Source: Craspedostauros australis
Taxonomy: Eukaryota; Bacillariophyta; Bacillariophyceae; Mastogloiales; Achnanthaceae
Reading direction: 5' to 3'
Length of the DNA: 64,000 nt
Assembly (NCBI GenBank): GCA_026770025.1
Contig: JAMXDE010000027.1
Span: 186,001 to 250,000 of the forward strand
Below are positions 47,586-58,005 of this stretch, in pieces. The first letter of the stretch is position 1. Each line of letters begins with the position of its first letter. The position numbers and the translations under genes are program-made. The notes below the pieces were generated by a model, which was not told where the DNA came from, did no database searches, and worked only from the letters and a program-made list of their open reading frames with translations.

Positions 47586-50192
47586 ATGATGGGTGCAAAA
47601 TCGAAGATTCGTTGTTTTGGGTGGTGTCAAGAATTTTTGGCGCGTTTGGTGGGTACTCGTCTGTCTGCCGTCCGTAGTTCATTCAACCAATACCACACAC
47701 AAACACCCACAGCGAACATCACCTCACTGTTGTCTTCATTCGACGCAACTCTGTTTGACGATGACGATGACGATGGCGACCACTCCAATGACACCGCATC
47801 CCTTCACATTGGTACCATCAACACCAACACAAACAGTCAGACAAACAATCAGACAAGATGATGAGGCATCGACATCCAAGAGGAACTGTGGGAAGGCTCG
47901 CCAGTTGCTCCGTACCCTTGACCCACCCGTCGTACGATTATGAGTATTACTATGAAACCTTCCATGAGTACGATCTACTCTGGGAGTTGCCACAACAAAG
48001 CGTCCAGCCTGATACTCTGTTCGAACCTTCGTCCAGCCTGTGCGGTCATGAGGTCATGACGATTGAGGTTGCTGGAAGAGGAGGGTGTCAGACTGATAGC
48101 AGAGAAGCAAACGGAGACCAAGCAACCGCAACAGGCCGACACGAAATCGAAGGCGAGCAAGCCCACCAGCGTTGCCAAAGAGGCCAAAGCAGCTGCAAAA
48201 TCAGGTGGTCGTGCCAGTGTCAGCACAGATACACCAAGCAGCGCCAACAGAAGTACAGCAAAAGATGCGAATGCTTCGGCTGTGAAACGATCACATGCGA
48301 AGAGTCTGGACATGCTTGACTTGCAAGCTCACAAGATGTCATTCAGCTCCTTTGATCAAAGCAAGTTCAACAACAACGAATCCATACCGTCGCCAAACAC
48401 CCCAGGTGGACTCAGCTTCGCCACAGCCCCAGCACTCGGCGCAACCCGCGAATGGAGCAGTCAAGACAAGATGATGCTTGCCCAGAGTCGGAGACGCAGG
48501 CCAAGGACACAAACGAATTCCAACAGAACGACCAGCAGCGCCGAATCGAGGAGCAAGAGTTTGGAATTCTCGAAGGACGGACGCAACATGCCAGTCACAC
48601 CAGACACATCAGACATACCAGGCGCGATGAGCGCAGCCAGCACCCCGGCTCTACCTCGAGTTGCGACAACGGAGACGTCACGCAGCAAGCGCCTGGAGTC
48701 ACTGACCAATCTGCCAAGTCTCCACAACGATGACGACAGCGCCGGCGTTGCGACAAATGCTGCTGCAACGAACGGTGGGAGAAGCTCCGCGGCCCCTGTC
48801 ACGCCTGGAGACCGGAGCGCGGCATCTACACCAGCCCCGTTAAGCCACATACATGAATAGAGACAACAGTCTTTGTCGTTGAACAAGCGCAGGTCGACGT
48901 TGGAAAGCATCCTCAAGGCCAAACGATCATCATTACGTGAAGTGTCGTCGACCAATCCTGCCAAATCGAAGCAACGGCCATCTCTCGAATCCCGACCATC
49001 GCAATTGGCCGATCTTGCCCTGACCAATGCGTCCGCAAAGGCGTCATCGTCGCCACCGTCATCATCATCATCACAGTCCAAATCCAAACTCGATCTTCAA
49101 CAATTCGAACGCAACCACGAACATGGAGGTGTCTCGGCCACAACCCCAAGCCCCTTCCAGTCCTGGAGCCTTGAGTTTGGGAATCGAATTGCAATCGAGC
49201 AAGAAGGAACGAGGGGCTCCTTCTCACAACAGATCTGCATGCAGTTCGTTGCGCCCAAGTGAAGACTCAAAGCAACGACGTTCATGCGAATGAAGCACGG
49301 ATGCTCTGCGCGAGGCGATCAAGGAAAGGATCTCCAAGGTGCTTGGCAATGGGCCCCGATGTCACCACTCCAGCAAAACAAGAGACGTGTCATCACCATT
49401 GATATTACCATCCATATCACCGTCGCCACGGCATCGGCGGAGAAGCGCACAGCACACCAGTGGCAAGCCGCGCTCGACATCGTCAAGATCAAAGAGTGTG
49501 GAGCATTCGACATCATTGAGTCATCGTCGTGACGGAGCAATTCACACTTGCTCCTCTGGAAGAAGCTGCCGCTCGCCATCGGCGCAGAGTCGTCGAAGTT
49601 CGTCCGATCGCGGCCGCAGAAGACTGCGCGAGTATCGATGGACTCATCGCCATCATCACGGCGACAACGAACATCTGGCAGTTCGGATGACATGAACGCA
49701 GCCTCGCGTTCACGCGAAACCAACTCAAATGCGCACTCCGCTGGGACTGGTTTGCAACGGCCCAAGGGCTCACCTTCCCGAACGCATGACCGAGGAAGTT
49801 CGCGAAGACCAAATCAACGTGGCCGTAGCCAATCGACACCATGTGGCGAAGATGGGCGACGGAAGTCCTGCGATGAACGATCATCATCGGCGCGACCACG
49901 AAGCAGATCAAGAGGATATCGAATTGACAGCATCGAACAGCACAGCAATGAGAGAGATGAAGATGGACGACATGGCAAAGAACAACATGGCAACAAACGT
50001 TCGTCATCACACGAGGCCCTTCAATCAAATCGTTGTGGACGAAGCAGATCGTCAACTCGCGATGCTGTCTACCATGAGAAGCTGTCCGGCACAAAACCAC
50101 TGCAACTCATATCAAAGAAAGCAGTCAGGAACAAGAGCGCGTCTCAGTGCCGCCATCCCTTGATGAATGGTACCAAAACTCCCACCCTGTGA
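47586..50192 (+). pseudogene. Ser/Arg-rich gene, array copy 2, decayed
   Basis: Begins with an open N-terminal stretch (MGAKSKIRCFGWCQEFLARL, then an acidic FDDDDDDGD run) that stops after 91 codons. The main Ser/Arg/Lys-rich body resumes near 48063 in the same frame and is cut by TAG at 48858; a one-base difference from unit 1 near 49140 moves the following part to another frame, and the RS-like tail (about 49620-50192) is open. The Cys-rich patch (CDKCCCNERWEKLRGPCHAW) is present but out of frame with the body. No intron borders that would remove all these breaks are visible, so decay is more likely than splicing. Function unknown. Confidence 0.55.
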
Positions 50193-50341
50193 TGCATCAC
50201 GACATGATGGCATGGAATGAGATGTGTGGGCCGCTCCGTATTTGTATCATACTCATAGAGGTATGGTAGACTCATGTCGCTGTAATGTAGTACACCTACG
50301 AATGGATTGTACTTCTCTACGTATGTTTGGAACAGTACCGC

Positions 50342-50345
50342 ATAC
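50342..50345. repeat. Target-site duplication of DNA transposon, left copy
   Basis: ATAC, repeated at 56375-56378; a single copy is present at the empty site 42204-42207. Confidence 0.92.
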
Positions 50346-50500
50346 GAGCCCGATCAGTGAGTCGACCAACACTTTGAAATAGACCTCCAGAAATTTTCTC
50401 TCCTACATACTAACCAAGCACATATTCGTAATCCCTTTAGGTCTAATACAAATAATTAACCGTTACATTTTTGAGTTAGATCCTATTTTAAGTTTTACGG
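50346..50500 (+). repeat. Left terminal inverted repeat of DNA transposon
   Basis: The first 39 bp match the right end exactly. After a gap of about 27 bp, further blocks match (AACCAAGCACATATTC, TAATTAACCGTTACATTTTT, GTTAGATCCT, TTTTAAGTTTTA). Confidence 0.9.
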
Positions 50501-50978
50501 ACCGATGGATATGCGCAATTTTCGATCTCTCTCGGGTTTCAGCCTTTCGCCTACGACTACATCGATCCAATTTAACCCTTTGCTGTTCTTCGTTTCAGCG
50601 ACGTTGTTCCCATTTTGAATTGTTTAGTCTCTTTTTGAGGTGTTCCGATCAGACCATCCAACAGTCCCTCCACGATAGCACTAGTTGTATAGTTTTGGGG
50701 GAAGCGGTGAGTCTGCGTTTACATTCATTCTACCCTCCGTTTGCTTAATCCGTCATCTACGTCACGACGATAGATACTGCGTCATGAAACACCAATCACA
50801 GCACGATGTGAAGCAGCATCTGCGACGTTTCGTCGTGACGGAATGGTCGAGTTGCATTGGTACTCCGGAAGTGTTTTGTGTCATGCTTCTTTCGTGCATT
50901 TTGGTTAGGTGTTTGCAATTACCTTATCCCCCAGTATGTCCGACTGGTTGAGAGTGCCAGACTCCAAAAAACAACAAC

Positions 50979-51695
50979 ATGACAATGGCGGAACACCAAA
51001 AAACGCCACAATGGCCGTCCAACGGCAATCACTGCGCCGCACCAACCAGCGGTCCAATGACAAATCCAAGCACATCGCCGTCACCGCGATGCAGCCGTTG
51101 GTGGGTGGACGAGAGGGGGTCGCGAGAGCGCTTGATTTGGGGCCGTCGCAGGCCCCAGATCAAACGTCACAATTTCGCACCAGATTGCCTCGTTGCATAT
51201 GGCCGGTGTACTCCATCCACAACCCACCCCAACGCCAATGGATGGGCAAGATGGCTCCAGGAGGCCAAGACCAAGATTCCCACGAAGTTTCAGGCTCGGG
51301 GAGGACCGGGAAGGCCTCCGCGCGGAGGAAAAAGTGGAGGGCAAGAGTTTTCGCGGTGTGTCGTGGGGCTTCCATCATGTGGCTTTGGCTGTGAAGGGCA
51401 CCATCGCCAACTCACACAATCACCAAGCCACCCATACAAGATGCGTGCGGCATCGCCCGAAGATCCACCTCGCAAAGTGTCCGTCGCGGAGACGGTCTAC
51501 AAGAGGCGGCACCCCACCATATCCGTCGAATGGTCGTTGGTGGTGGGTGCCCCAAAAATTCAATGGCATCACCAAATGGAGGTGTATCTTTGGGAGCACA
51601 CATGCCGCGCCCATTATGGATGCATCAGCGTGTCGCCAGGGAGTATGAGAATGCACGAGGATCACGTGGAGGGGCTGCAAGGATCGGATGAATGA
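50979..51695 (+). CDS. Possible accessory ORF of the DNA transposon
   Basis: Within an otherwise A/T-rich left arm, about 50930-51700 is richer in G and C and keeps several long frames open. The longest ATG-started one encodes 238 residues with many Trp, His, Arg and Pro (WARWLQEAKTKIPTKF; CRAHYGCISV near the end). No known domain is recognised. It might be an accessory gene, a captured fragment or a non-coding G/C island. Confidence 0.25.
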   Translation: MTMAEHQKTPQWPSNGNHCAAPTSGPMTNPSTSPSPRCSRWWVDERGSRERLIWGRRRPQIKRHNFAPDCLVAYGRCTPSTTHPNANGWARWLQEAKTKIPTKFQARGGPGRPPRGGKSGGQEFSRCVVGLPSCGFGCEGHHRQLTQSPSHPYKMRAASPEDPPRKVSVAETVYKRRHPTISVEWSLVVGAPKIQWHHQMEVYLWEHTCRAHYGCISVSPGSMRMHEDHVEGLQGSDE

Positions 51696-51698
51696 GGT

Positions 51699-52195
51699 AT
51701 GTATCCGTATCCGCGCCGCATCCAGATTGTGAATGGTTTTTTGACAACGCTCTTTTTCACTGCAGGGACACTTTGGGCCATGTCATGTGGGTATCTGTGG
51801 CCAAGCTTCATGGAGTGGATAGATGGAGAGTATACCAAACCATTGTGGTGCGCAGTTTGCCAAAATACCAGGATGACGATGATGATCATGGGTGCTGATT
51901 GGAGGGCAACATTGCTTGGTCGAGAATTTTGTGAATCCACCACACAACTGTGTGGTGGACCAACATGAAAATAAAAACAGCTTCAATATCAATTAAACTT
52001 CGATATTCTGTATAAACACTAGTCAGGCGTATTAACGCACTGTTTAGATTTAATTGTAGACGATGTGTTGTTGAGATATAGCATGACAAGCAGATATTGG
52101 ATGTGCTTTTTGGATGGACTCTAGACTCGATTAAGTAGCATGACCAGGCACCCACAAAACTCCACAACTAGTGGTATCGCGGTGACGCACAGCCA
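51699..52195. other. Left-arm sequence downstream of the transposase
   Basis: A/T-rich sequence between the possible accessory ORF and the transposase stop. A short open piece (about 51699-51968) has hydrophobic stretches but no support. It probably includes the 3' UTR of the transposase. Confidence 0.35.
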
Positions 52196-55100
52196 TCACA
52201 AAATTTCCGTCTCATCATCCAACACAGCCTCACTTTCTGTGTTCGCCTTCATGGTGTGAGCATCACACCACCTCTGATTCTCCAATTCCTCTTCCTCTCT
52301 CTGCAACTCTTCTTCAATTCGTTCCTCCTCTGTTGCAGCTGGTGCATTGGAGGTTGCCACAATTACAGATGCTGTTGCTGTGCTTGTTGGGTTGGTGTTG
52401 GTGTTGGTTTCCGCCTTGAGAGCGGCCTGCTTCTTGTCCTTGCGTTGTTTGGCGTTGTACGCTGCAAACAACGACGCTTTGACGCGCATGGGATTTGCGT
52501 GCAGTTGTACGTACCAGTCCGTTTTGGTTTTTTCGTCCTTCATCAATTTCTCGTGTGCTTCGTGTTCGGACGGTCTGTTCTTCGGGTCCTTCGCGGACGC
52601 TGCGCAGATGTCCTTCAATTTGTCCGCGATGTAGTCTGGTAGTTTGGCGTTGGTCCGTGTTGTTTTGCTCGCCCAGCCTGGCACTGCGAGTGGTGGGTGT
52701 TCGGTTTCCGCGGTCTGGTCTTGTAGTGCTGTGGTGTGATCGGATGGTAGATGTTGTTGTCCGTCTTGGAGGGCTTTGCCGATCGCGAACGCCTTGCTCT
52801 CCGCCGCTGTGCGCCCGATTTTTCGCGTCTTGTCCGTCTTCCTGAACGATTCGGACGTTATCGGCAGCTTGTCGGACTTGTGTGTGTGAACATCGGCAAC
52901 GCCCAGCTGGTTGATGATCCACCCTTCCCATTCAGCGCTCTTCACCACGACGTCTTCGGTGATGCCAGATGCAGCCACCAACCGTGCCTGGTCATCGTCA
53001 TACTTCACCTCGTGAGTCTGACGTACCTGCTGTCCGTTCGCGCGGAATCGCCTTTTTGGTGCGCCCGGTAACGTCATGATGTTGCCTTCAAGGGTCTCTG
53101 CGTTGGCCAGTACCGTGGTGGTACCCACGATGTTACCGGCGACCAGTGCCTCGAAGAGTTGCAGCGGGGTCTTGATGTCGTGTCCACTTTGCACGTGTTT
53201 TCGCAGTACACGGGTGATGTACGCGAAGTGGGTGTCCAGCATGCTCTTACCGGTTTGGGCCTCCGTGTAGATCCACGCGATGATTTTGGCCGCCTTTCGT
53301 GTCACAAGGTGCTTGTTGAGTTTGGACGTGATGAGCGCGATGTGCTCGTGACTGGCGAAGCAACACGCATTATCGCTCTGTAGGATGATTTCAGTCACAG
53401 ATGGGAGAATGTCTTTGACCTTTTTTTGTACGATCTCCAGCAGTCCACCAACTTGAAGTGTGTCTTGTGTCGGTCTTCCATCGACCACAATGTCGATGAA
53501 CCGATAAGTAAAAATGTCATTGCGACATGTGATGACCATTGCCCCAAGCAGTGACATTCCCTTCTTCCCCCAATATTCTTGCTGGGCTTCGCCTTGGCCT
53601 GTCGGTAGAATTTTTTGCTTATGGTCGAGTACCACATAGGCTCTTTCAGGCTTGTTGTTGAGTTCGGATTGATAAAAGGCGATTTGTCGGAATTGCACTT
53701 TGGCACGCACTTTGTGAGCCATGTAGTTAACAATTTCGTTGGCGAATCCCGGCGCCGCCGCAAGCATTGATTGCAATTCGTCTTTGTGTTCCATGAGTTC
53801 GTTGTCCTTAAGCATTGTGACAAAAGGAACAAAACAATCATCCACAAATCGCATTGCTGCGCCACAACGGTTGCATACTTTACGTGGTTGTTCGCTTGCG
53901 GTGGTCACAGGAATGTCATTTGTGATGATTGGAATGTTGTTTGTGATGGTGGTGGTCTTCTTGCGCTTGTGCTTGTTGGTGCGTGGTTTGCGTTGATTGG
54001 TTGATGTGGATGTTGCCTTCTTCTTCTCCTTTTTGGTGGTGAGAGCGAACGTGGCCGAATGCATTGGGTCATCACACTCATGCTGCAAGTGAGACGCAGT
54101 GAATTCCCATTTGAGGAAGACGACAAGCAGCTCAAGCGCATGCAAGAGGGACTTTGCCGTGCGCACATGTGACAAGATGACGTCATCGGGCTCGTCATCG
54201 GCATCAACAGTGTCATTGTTTTTCTCCTCCCCATCCGCTTCATACTTAGCCTCCAGCAGCTCGACTAGGCGCGAAATTGCCTGTTTGAGTTTCTCCGTCG
54301 CCATCCAGAAGTAACTCTCGAAGGAAGAAAGGCCCGTCTTGATCTTGCTTTTGCGTGTGAGAAGGTTAGTAATGGTGGTGAACGCGGGCCTTCCCACTGG
54401 GTTGTTTGTAGTGGACGAGTACATGCCGAATAATTCTCGGATGGTCGTGCCGCCTCGATCGAACACTGGGACATTTTCGAATTCAACCCCGCCATACTGT
54501 ACCATGTGACTCAACCCTGCCTTGTATGTAGTAGTTGTCATGAGGAAGGACACCACACCAGAGAGATCACAGGCACGCACGCGATACTGGAGAACTCGCG
54601 ATGGGATGACTTCGCCGTGGCTCAAGATGTCGTAGTAGCCGCGCAAAGTGCAGACCTGGCTGTGTGTGATGATGTCGCGTTTGGAAAGCATGCGCGCCTT
54701 CTGTTCCTCCGACAGTCCATGTGCATGCTTGCCCAAGATAGCAGTGCATTGTGCATGTGGTGCAGACATGGCCAAAGCAGCTCTCACCGTGTGGGATGAT
54801 GTAGTTTCTCCGAGCAAGCATAGGGTGTACAGGTTAGATGCCAACATTGTCGGAGGAACCTCCACATTGCCGCGTACGTATGCAACCACCTGTTCCATCT
54901 GACGAGTTGGCACCTCTTCTTCTGGAAGCAGGACAGTCCAAAGTGCAGACGATACGACACTCCACATCTGTTTGATGTTGCTCCAGATGGTCCGATCGTG
55001 CCTGCCTGTGAGAACGAATCCTGTTGTCGACATTTGCTGGAGGATTTTAGGATCTAGGTTAGATCGAAGCGCTACCATGATACGAACGATGGCATCACGC

Positions 55101-55708
55101 CTCCAGTTTCCCGCCTCTTCCAGATCGTACCCGAACTGGCCTCCTCTCCTGTTCCTGCTGGCGCGTGTTCGTTCCCCCCTGTCGTTGTCGTCGTACGTAC
55201 TGTCGCTATCGCCAGAGGCATCTGCGTAGCCCCCAGTACCAACAGCATTGCAGCGACGAGGGAGCCTCGCTGGTGGGGTAGGCGCGACAGGTGGTGCAAC
55301 GTCAGGCGCAGCTGGGAGTGGCGCGTTCACGATAACGCTCACCAACGTACCATCGCCGACACCTCGTCCCTCCGAGCGCACCCTGACGTTGGAGTCGTCG
55401 AAGACGCCTCCGTTGTTGTCGAGGATGTGTACGAACACGTGCAGCTCGCGAGCGTGCGCATGCGTACTGTTCGGGACGAGGTCGCCATCCGCTGCATGCA
55501 TCGGCTTCACATCGATCACTTGCGTGATGATGGTCGGCTTCCGCAATGCAGCGGACGGCTTGTCAGGCAACAGTTGCTCTGCAGTCGGCAGCAAGTTCCC
55601 CTTCGAATCGACAGGAGGAGCAGACACAGGGCGAGCCGAACATGGTTTCTTACGAGGAGAGGGGTTGCCATCCTTGGAGAGGGCCTTGGCAGCAGCGGAG
55701 GGAAACAT
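52196..55708 (-). CDS. DDE-type transposase of the DNA transposon
   Basis: 1170 residues from ATG 55706-55708. The first 200 residues are low in complexity. A helix-turn-helix-like region occurs near residue 434 (NNPVGRPAFTTITNLL). A Lys/Thr-rich linker precedes a zinc-binding pair CNRCG (about 610). The catalytic core follows: Asp in VVLDHKQK (about 695), WGKKGMSLLGA, Asp in LQSDNACCF (about 778), and Glu or Asp in TEAQTGKSMLD (about 815-824). These three blocks resemble a large eukaryotic transposase family whose members read 'DxxxKxLP...WxGKRG...DNAxCY...QxGKxxxD', also present in animal genomes. The C-terminal 300 residues are charged, with a coiled stretch (EEERIEEELQREEEELE). The frame is fully open, so the protein looks functional. 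Confidence 0.85.
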   Translation of the reverse strand: MFPSAAAKALSKDGNPSPRKKPCSARPVSAPPVDSKGNLLPTAEQLLPDKPSAALRKPTIITQVIDVKPMHAADGDLVPNSTHAHARELHVFVHILDNNGGVFDDSNVRVRSEGRGVGDGTLVSVIVNAPLPAAPDVAPPVAPTPPARLPRRCNAVGTGGYADASGDSDSTYDDNDRGERTRASRNRRGGQFGYDLEEAGNWRRDAIVRIMVALRSNLDPKILQQMSTTGFVLTGRHDRTIWSNIKQMWSVVSSALWTVLLPEEEVPTRQMEQVVAYVRGNVEVPPTMLASNLYTLCLLGETTSSHTVRAALAMSAPHAQCTAILGKHAHGLSEEQKARMLSKRDIITHSQVCTLRGYYDILSHGEVIPSRVLQYRVRACDLSGVVSFLMTTTTYKAGLSHMVQYGGVEFENVPVFDRGGTTIRELFGMYSSTTNNPVGRPAFTTITNLLTRKSKIKTGLSSFESYFWMATEKLKQAISRLVELLEAKYEADGEEKNNDTVDADDEPDDVILSHVRTAKSLLHALELLVVFLKWEFTASHLQHECDDPMHSATFALTTKKEKKKATSTSTNQRKPRTNKHKRKKTTTITNNIPIITNDIPVTTASEQPRKVCNRCGAAMRFVDDCFVPFVTMLKDNELMEHKDELQSMLAAAPGFANEIVNYMAHKVRAKVQFRQIAFYQSELNNKPERAYVVLDHKQKILPTGQGEAQQEYWGKKGMSLLGAMVITCRNDIFTYRFIDIVVDGRPTQDTLQVGGLLEIVQKKVKDILPSVTEIILQSDNACCFASHEHIALITSKLNKHLVTRKAAKIIAWIYTEAQTGKSMLDTHFAYITRVLRKHVQSGHDIKTPLQLFEALVAGNIVGTTTVLANAETLEGNIMTLPGAPKRRFRANGQQVRQTHEVKYDDDQARLVAASGITEDVVVKSAEWEGWIINQLGVADVHTHKSDKLPITSESFRKTDKTRKIGRTAAESKAFAIGKALQDGQQHLPSDHTTALQDQTAETEHPPLAVPGWASKTTRTNAKLPDYIADKLKDICAASAKDPKNRPSEHEAHEKLMKDEKTKTDWYVQLHANPMRVKASLFAAYNAKQRKDKKQAALKAETNTNTNPTSTATASVIVATSNAPAATEEERIEEELQREEEELENQRWCDAHTMKANTESEAVLDDETEIL

Positions 55709-56219
55709 GGTGGAATTGTTGGTGGAGAGTAGTGTTGTTTGCTAGGTGGATGTGATGAACTGCACAGGTTGAGACGAAGTGAGGAAGGAGAGCATAGGAT
55801 GAAGGCCGATCATTCAGCAACAGCAACAACAACAACAACAACAACAACAACAACTACTACTACTACTACTACTACTATTCTGACGAGAACGGGCATGGAG
55901 CGAAAGGGCGAGTGTGCAGGGCATTGGCGAGGCAAGTTGTGAATGGAGCCGAAGCATGGCACAAATTTGCGAAATGATGGCGATGATGTGTTTTGTGTGA
56001 TGTGTTTTGTGTCATGTGTTTTGTGACGAGCAGAATGTGGAATCAGGTGCCACATGCTAACGTGTAATTAACGCGTACCAAACGACTGACACCTTCGGAA
56101 GCAAATCCGTGACTGATCACCTCACGATAAATACATGAGAACAGCATAGAACCTTCTGCCAACAACAACGGGTTTTGTGCTGTTGGACCCACGTGACTGC
56201 TTTGCATACATAGATCACT
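55709..56219. other. Transposase upstream region with AAC/ACT microsatellite
   Basis: The leader and promoter side of the transposase. It contains a trinucleotide tract, AAC repeats then ACT repeats, at about 55817-55877, and a triple TGTGTTTTGTG repeat near 55990-56025. No gene is seen. Confidence 0.5.
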
Positions 56220-56374
56220 CCATAAAACTTAAAATAAGGATCTAACAAAAAATGTAACGGTTAATTATGTATAAAGAGACTATAAGGATTATGAATATGT
56301 GCTTGGTTTGGATATCGCAGATGAAAAGTTAGAATGTCTATTTCAAAGTGTTGGTCGACTCACTGATCGGGCTC
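56220..56374 (-). repeat. Right terminal inverted repeat of DNA transposon
   Basis: Inverted partner of 50346-50500; ends ...CTGATCGGGCTC. Confidence 0.9.
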
Positions 56375-56378
56375 ATAC
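56375..56378. repeat. Target-site duplication of DNA transposon, right copy
   Basis: ATAC directly after the right end, followed by the unit 3 start ACTATATCTGC. Confidence 0.92.
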
Positions 56379-58005
56379 ACTATATCTGCTTGTGCAATAG
56401 AACGCTGTGATGAAGGCAATGGATGTTCCAAGAGATTGAAGGGCTGGATACTGCTCCCACGCTGCCTCCGCCTTGTCTACGACTAGTCTGGTCCGCTCTC
56501 TGCGGCATAGTACATACCCACACAGGGATGTTGCCGATGTCATTCACGAACGGATTGGACATCTGTGGTTCCATCGACCGTCCTGTGTCGCGCTATCGTT
56601 CTCATCTCTTCATGAGTTGCACTCTCGCCATTGTGCCAAAACTGCAGCTGAGACCCTTACCAAGTCCCAGGAGGAGTGATCACTCGCCGTTGAAGCAACA
56701 AATGCCAGGGTCACCATCAATTCCAATCTTCGAAGCGACCAGTGCCAGCGTGGCGGAAAGACAAGAACCGACGAGACAGCGCAGTCCAAGCATCCAGCGA
56801 GCTTGACTAGCAAAAGAAGAATCCAACCAACCAACCAACGAACGAGCAACCCCATGCAGAGTGCGAGTGTCATATTGCGGATCATGGTTGACACCGAGTT
56901 CCAACAGGCACAAGAAGCACACGGTCAGCGATCCATGGCCCATGGATACCGTACACCCACATGTCCTCCTTCGTGGTGCTCCCAACTTCATTTGTGAGGT
57001 GGATGTTCCTGTCGGTCGCCTCGGTTGAGCATCAATGCTCTGGGAGTCACGAGCCAAGACGGCGGCACTCATGCCTATTGATAGAATGCGCATGGTGTTG
57101 TGTGTTGGTGGTCCGTGCGGCAGGAACAGTGGAGGCGGCACGGTATCGCTCCGCCTGTTGGTTGCTGGACGTGTCAACTCATCCCAATACGCAATGTGGT
57201 GTTGGTTTGATGTGGAGGACTCTTGTTGTTCGCGCGGATGGTGATGGTTGCAATGCGGTGGGATGGCAACCAGCCAAATCCCAATGAGATGGGTCGCAAC
57301 CAACACAGGCAACCAACAAAGGCAACCAACAAAGGCAACCAACAAAGGCAACCAACAAACGCAGTCACATGGGTGGCTTCATGGTTGTTCGAGGCATTGG
57401 TTCGAACCTCAAGTTGGTGCTTGCGATGGCAGGCGGACGGGGGTCAGCGGTCTTGCAGATGCCACGATGACGCAAGCAAGCGTGGGCCATGGTGCACATG
57501 GTGGTGGCGGCGGTGGTGGCGACGATGACAGCTGTCTGTGTTTCCGAAGACTTTCACGTTGTTTGCTTCGGATTGGTGTTGCGTTGATTGTGGCCAAACG
57601 AGAACTCTGTTGTGGTGCTTCTTTCTTGTTGTTGGTCGCACGCATTTTCGTGATGGATGGGAACAGAAAGATCCAATCCGCGCGAACCAGACGCGTTTGA
57701 TCAAGAGAAGGAGACAAACACAGGCAAACAGAAGGAGGAGACCATGCGAACAAGACAACAGCACACACATCACTCAACCCCATACTCAACCGCGTGAACA
57801 ACAGACATCGAATTGCCACTCATATTCATCACACAGCGTATGGTACTCATACTCATACTCATACTAATACAAGCTGTTGCATACACAAACATCGATATCT
57901 CTTCCATAGGCAGCTCCGACCACAGACATCCTCGACAGCCAGTCCAACGTAAATCGTCCAACGTCCAACGTCTATCGTCCAGCGACCATCCACCACACTC
58001 TCAAA
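56379..58005 (+). promoter_or_regulatory. Upstream region of ankyrin-BTB copy 3
   Basis: Equivalent of 42208-43793. The first 870 bp look identical to unit 2; differences begin near 57250. It contains the 13-bp minisatellite at 57307-57358 and the shared CATACTC leader. No gene can be defended. Confidence 0.4.
57307..57358. repeat. 13-bp minisatellite in unit 3
   Basis: About four copies of GGCAACCAACAAA. Unit 2 has a single copy at the same place (about 43137-43149). Confidence 0.85.

Larger units (their letters stand above)
42208..50345 (+). repeat. Tandem array unit 2 (8.14 kb, complete)
   Basis: A full unit: a 1.6-kb 5' region, the ankyrin-BTB gene, a convergent broken gene and the Ser/Arg-rich gene. 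The first 870 bp look identical to the start of unit 3, and the last 600 bp identical to the end of unit 1. Confidence 0.9.
50346..56374 (-). mobile_element. Complete DNA transposon with long TIRs, Sola-like
   Basis: A 6,029-bp element inserted at the unit 2/unit 3 junction. Its ends are defined by comparison with the empty site at 42204. Both ends start GAGCCCGATCAG inward; the first 39 bp of the inverted repeats are perfect, and matching blocks continue for about 155 bp. The target duplication is 4 bp (ATAC). It carries one large transposase gene on the minus strand and about 1.7 kb of left-hand sequence with a G/C-rich open segment. A 4-bp duplication plus a DDE transposase points to the Sola superfamily (Ginger also makes 4 bp but has TGT ends); the assignment is tentative. 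With sharp ends, an intact frame and an intact target, insertion was recent. Confidence 0.9.

Noticed and set aside
55810-56055. Minus-strand frame ending in a long valine run
   Set aside because: It arises from the AAC/ACT microsatellite in the transposase leader.
56680-57351. 223-residue minus-strand frame in the unit 3 upstream region
   Set aside because: Its N-terminal half is translated minisatellite (GGCAACCAACAAA), and unit 2 is too similar to provide a coding test. No family is recognised.
57403-57413. GGTTCGAACCT, resembling a tRNA B box
   Set aside because: No A box or cloverleaf is found upstream, and the same place in unit 2 reads differently (GGCTCACACCT). Not a tRNA gene.
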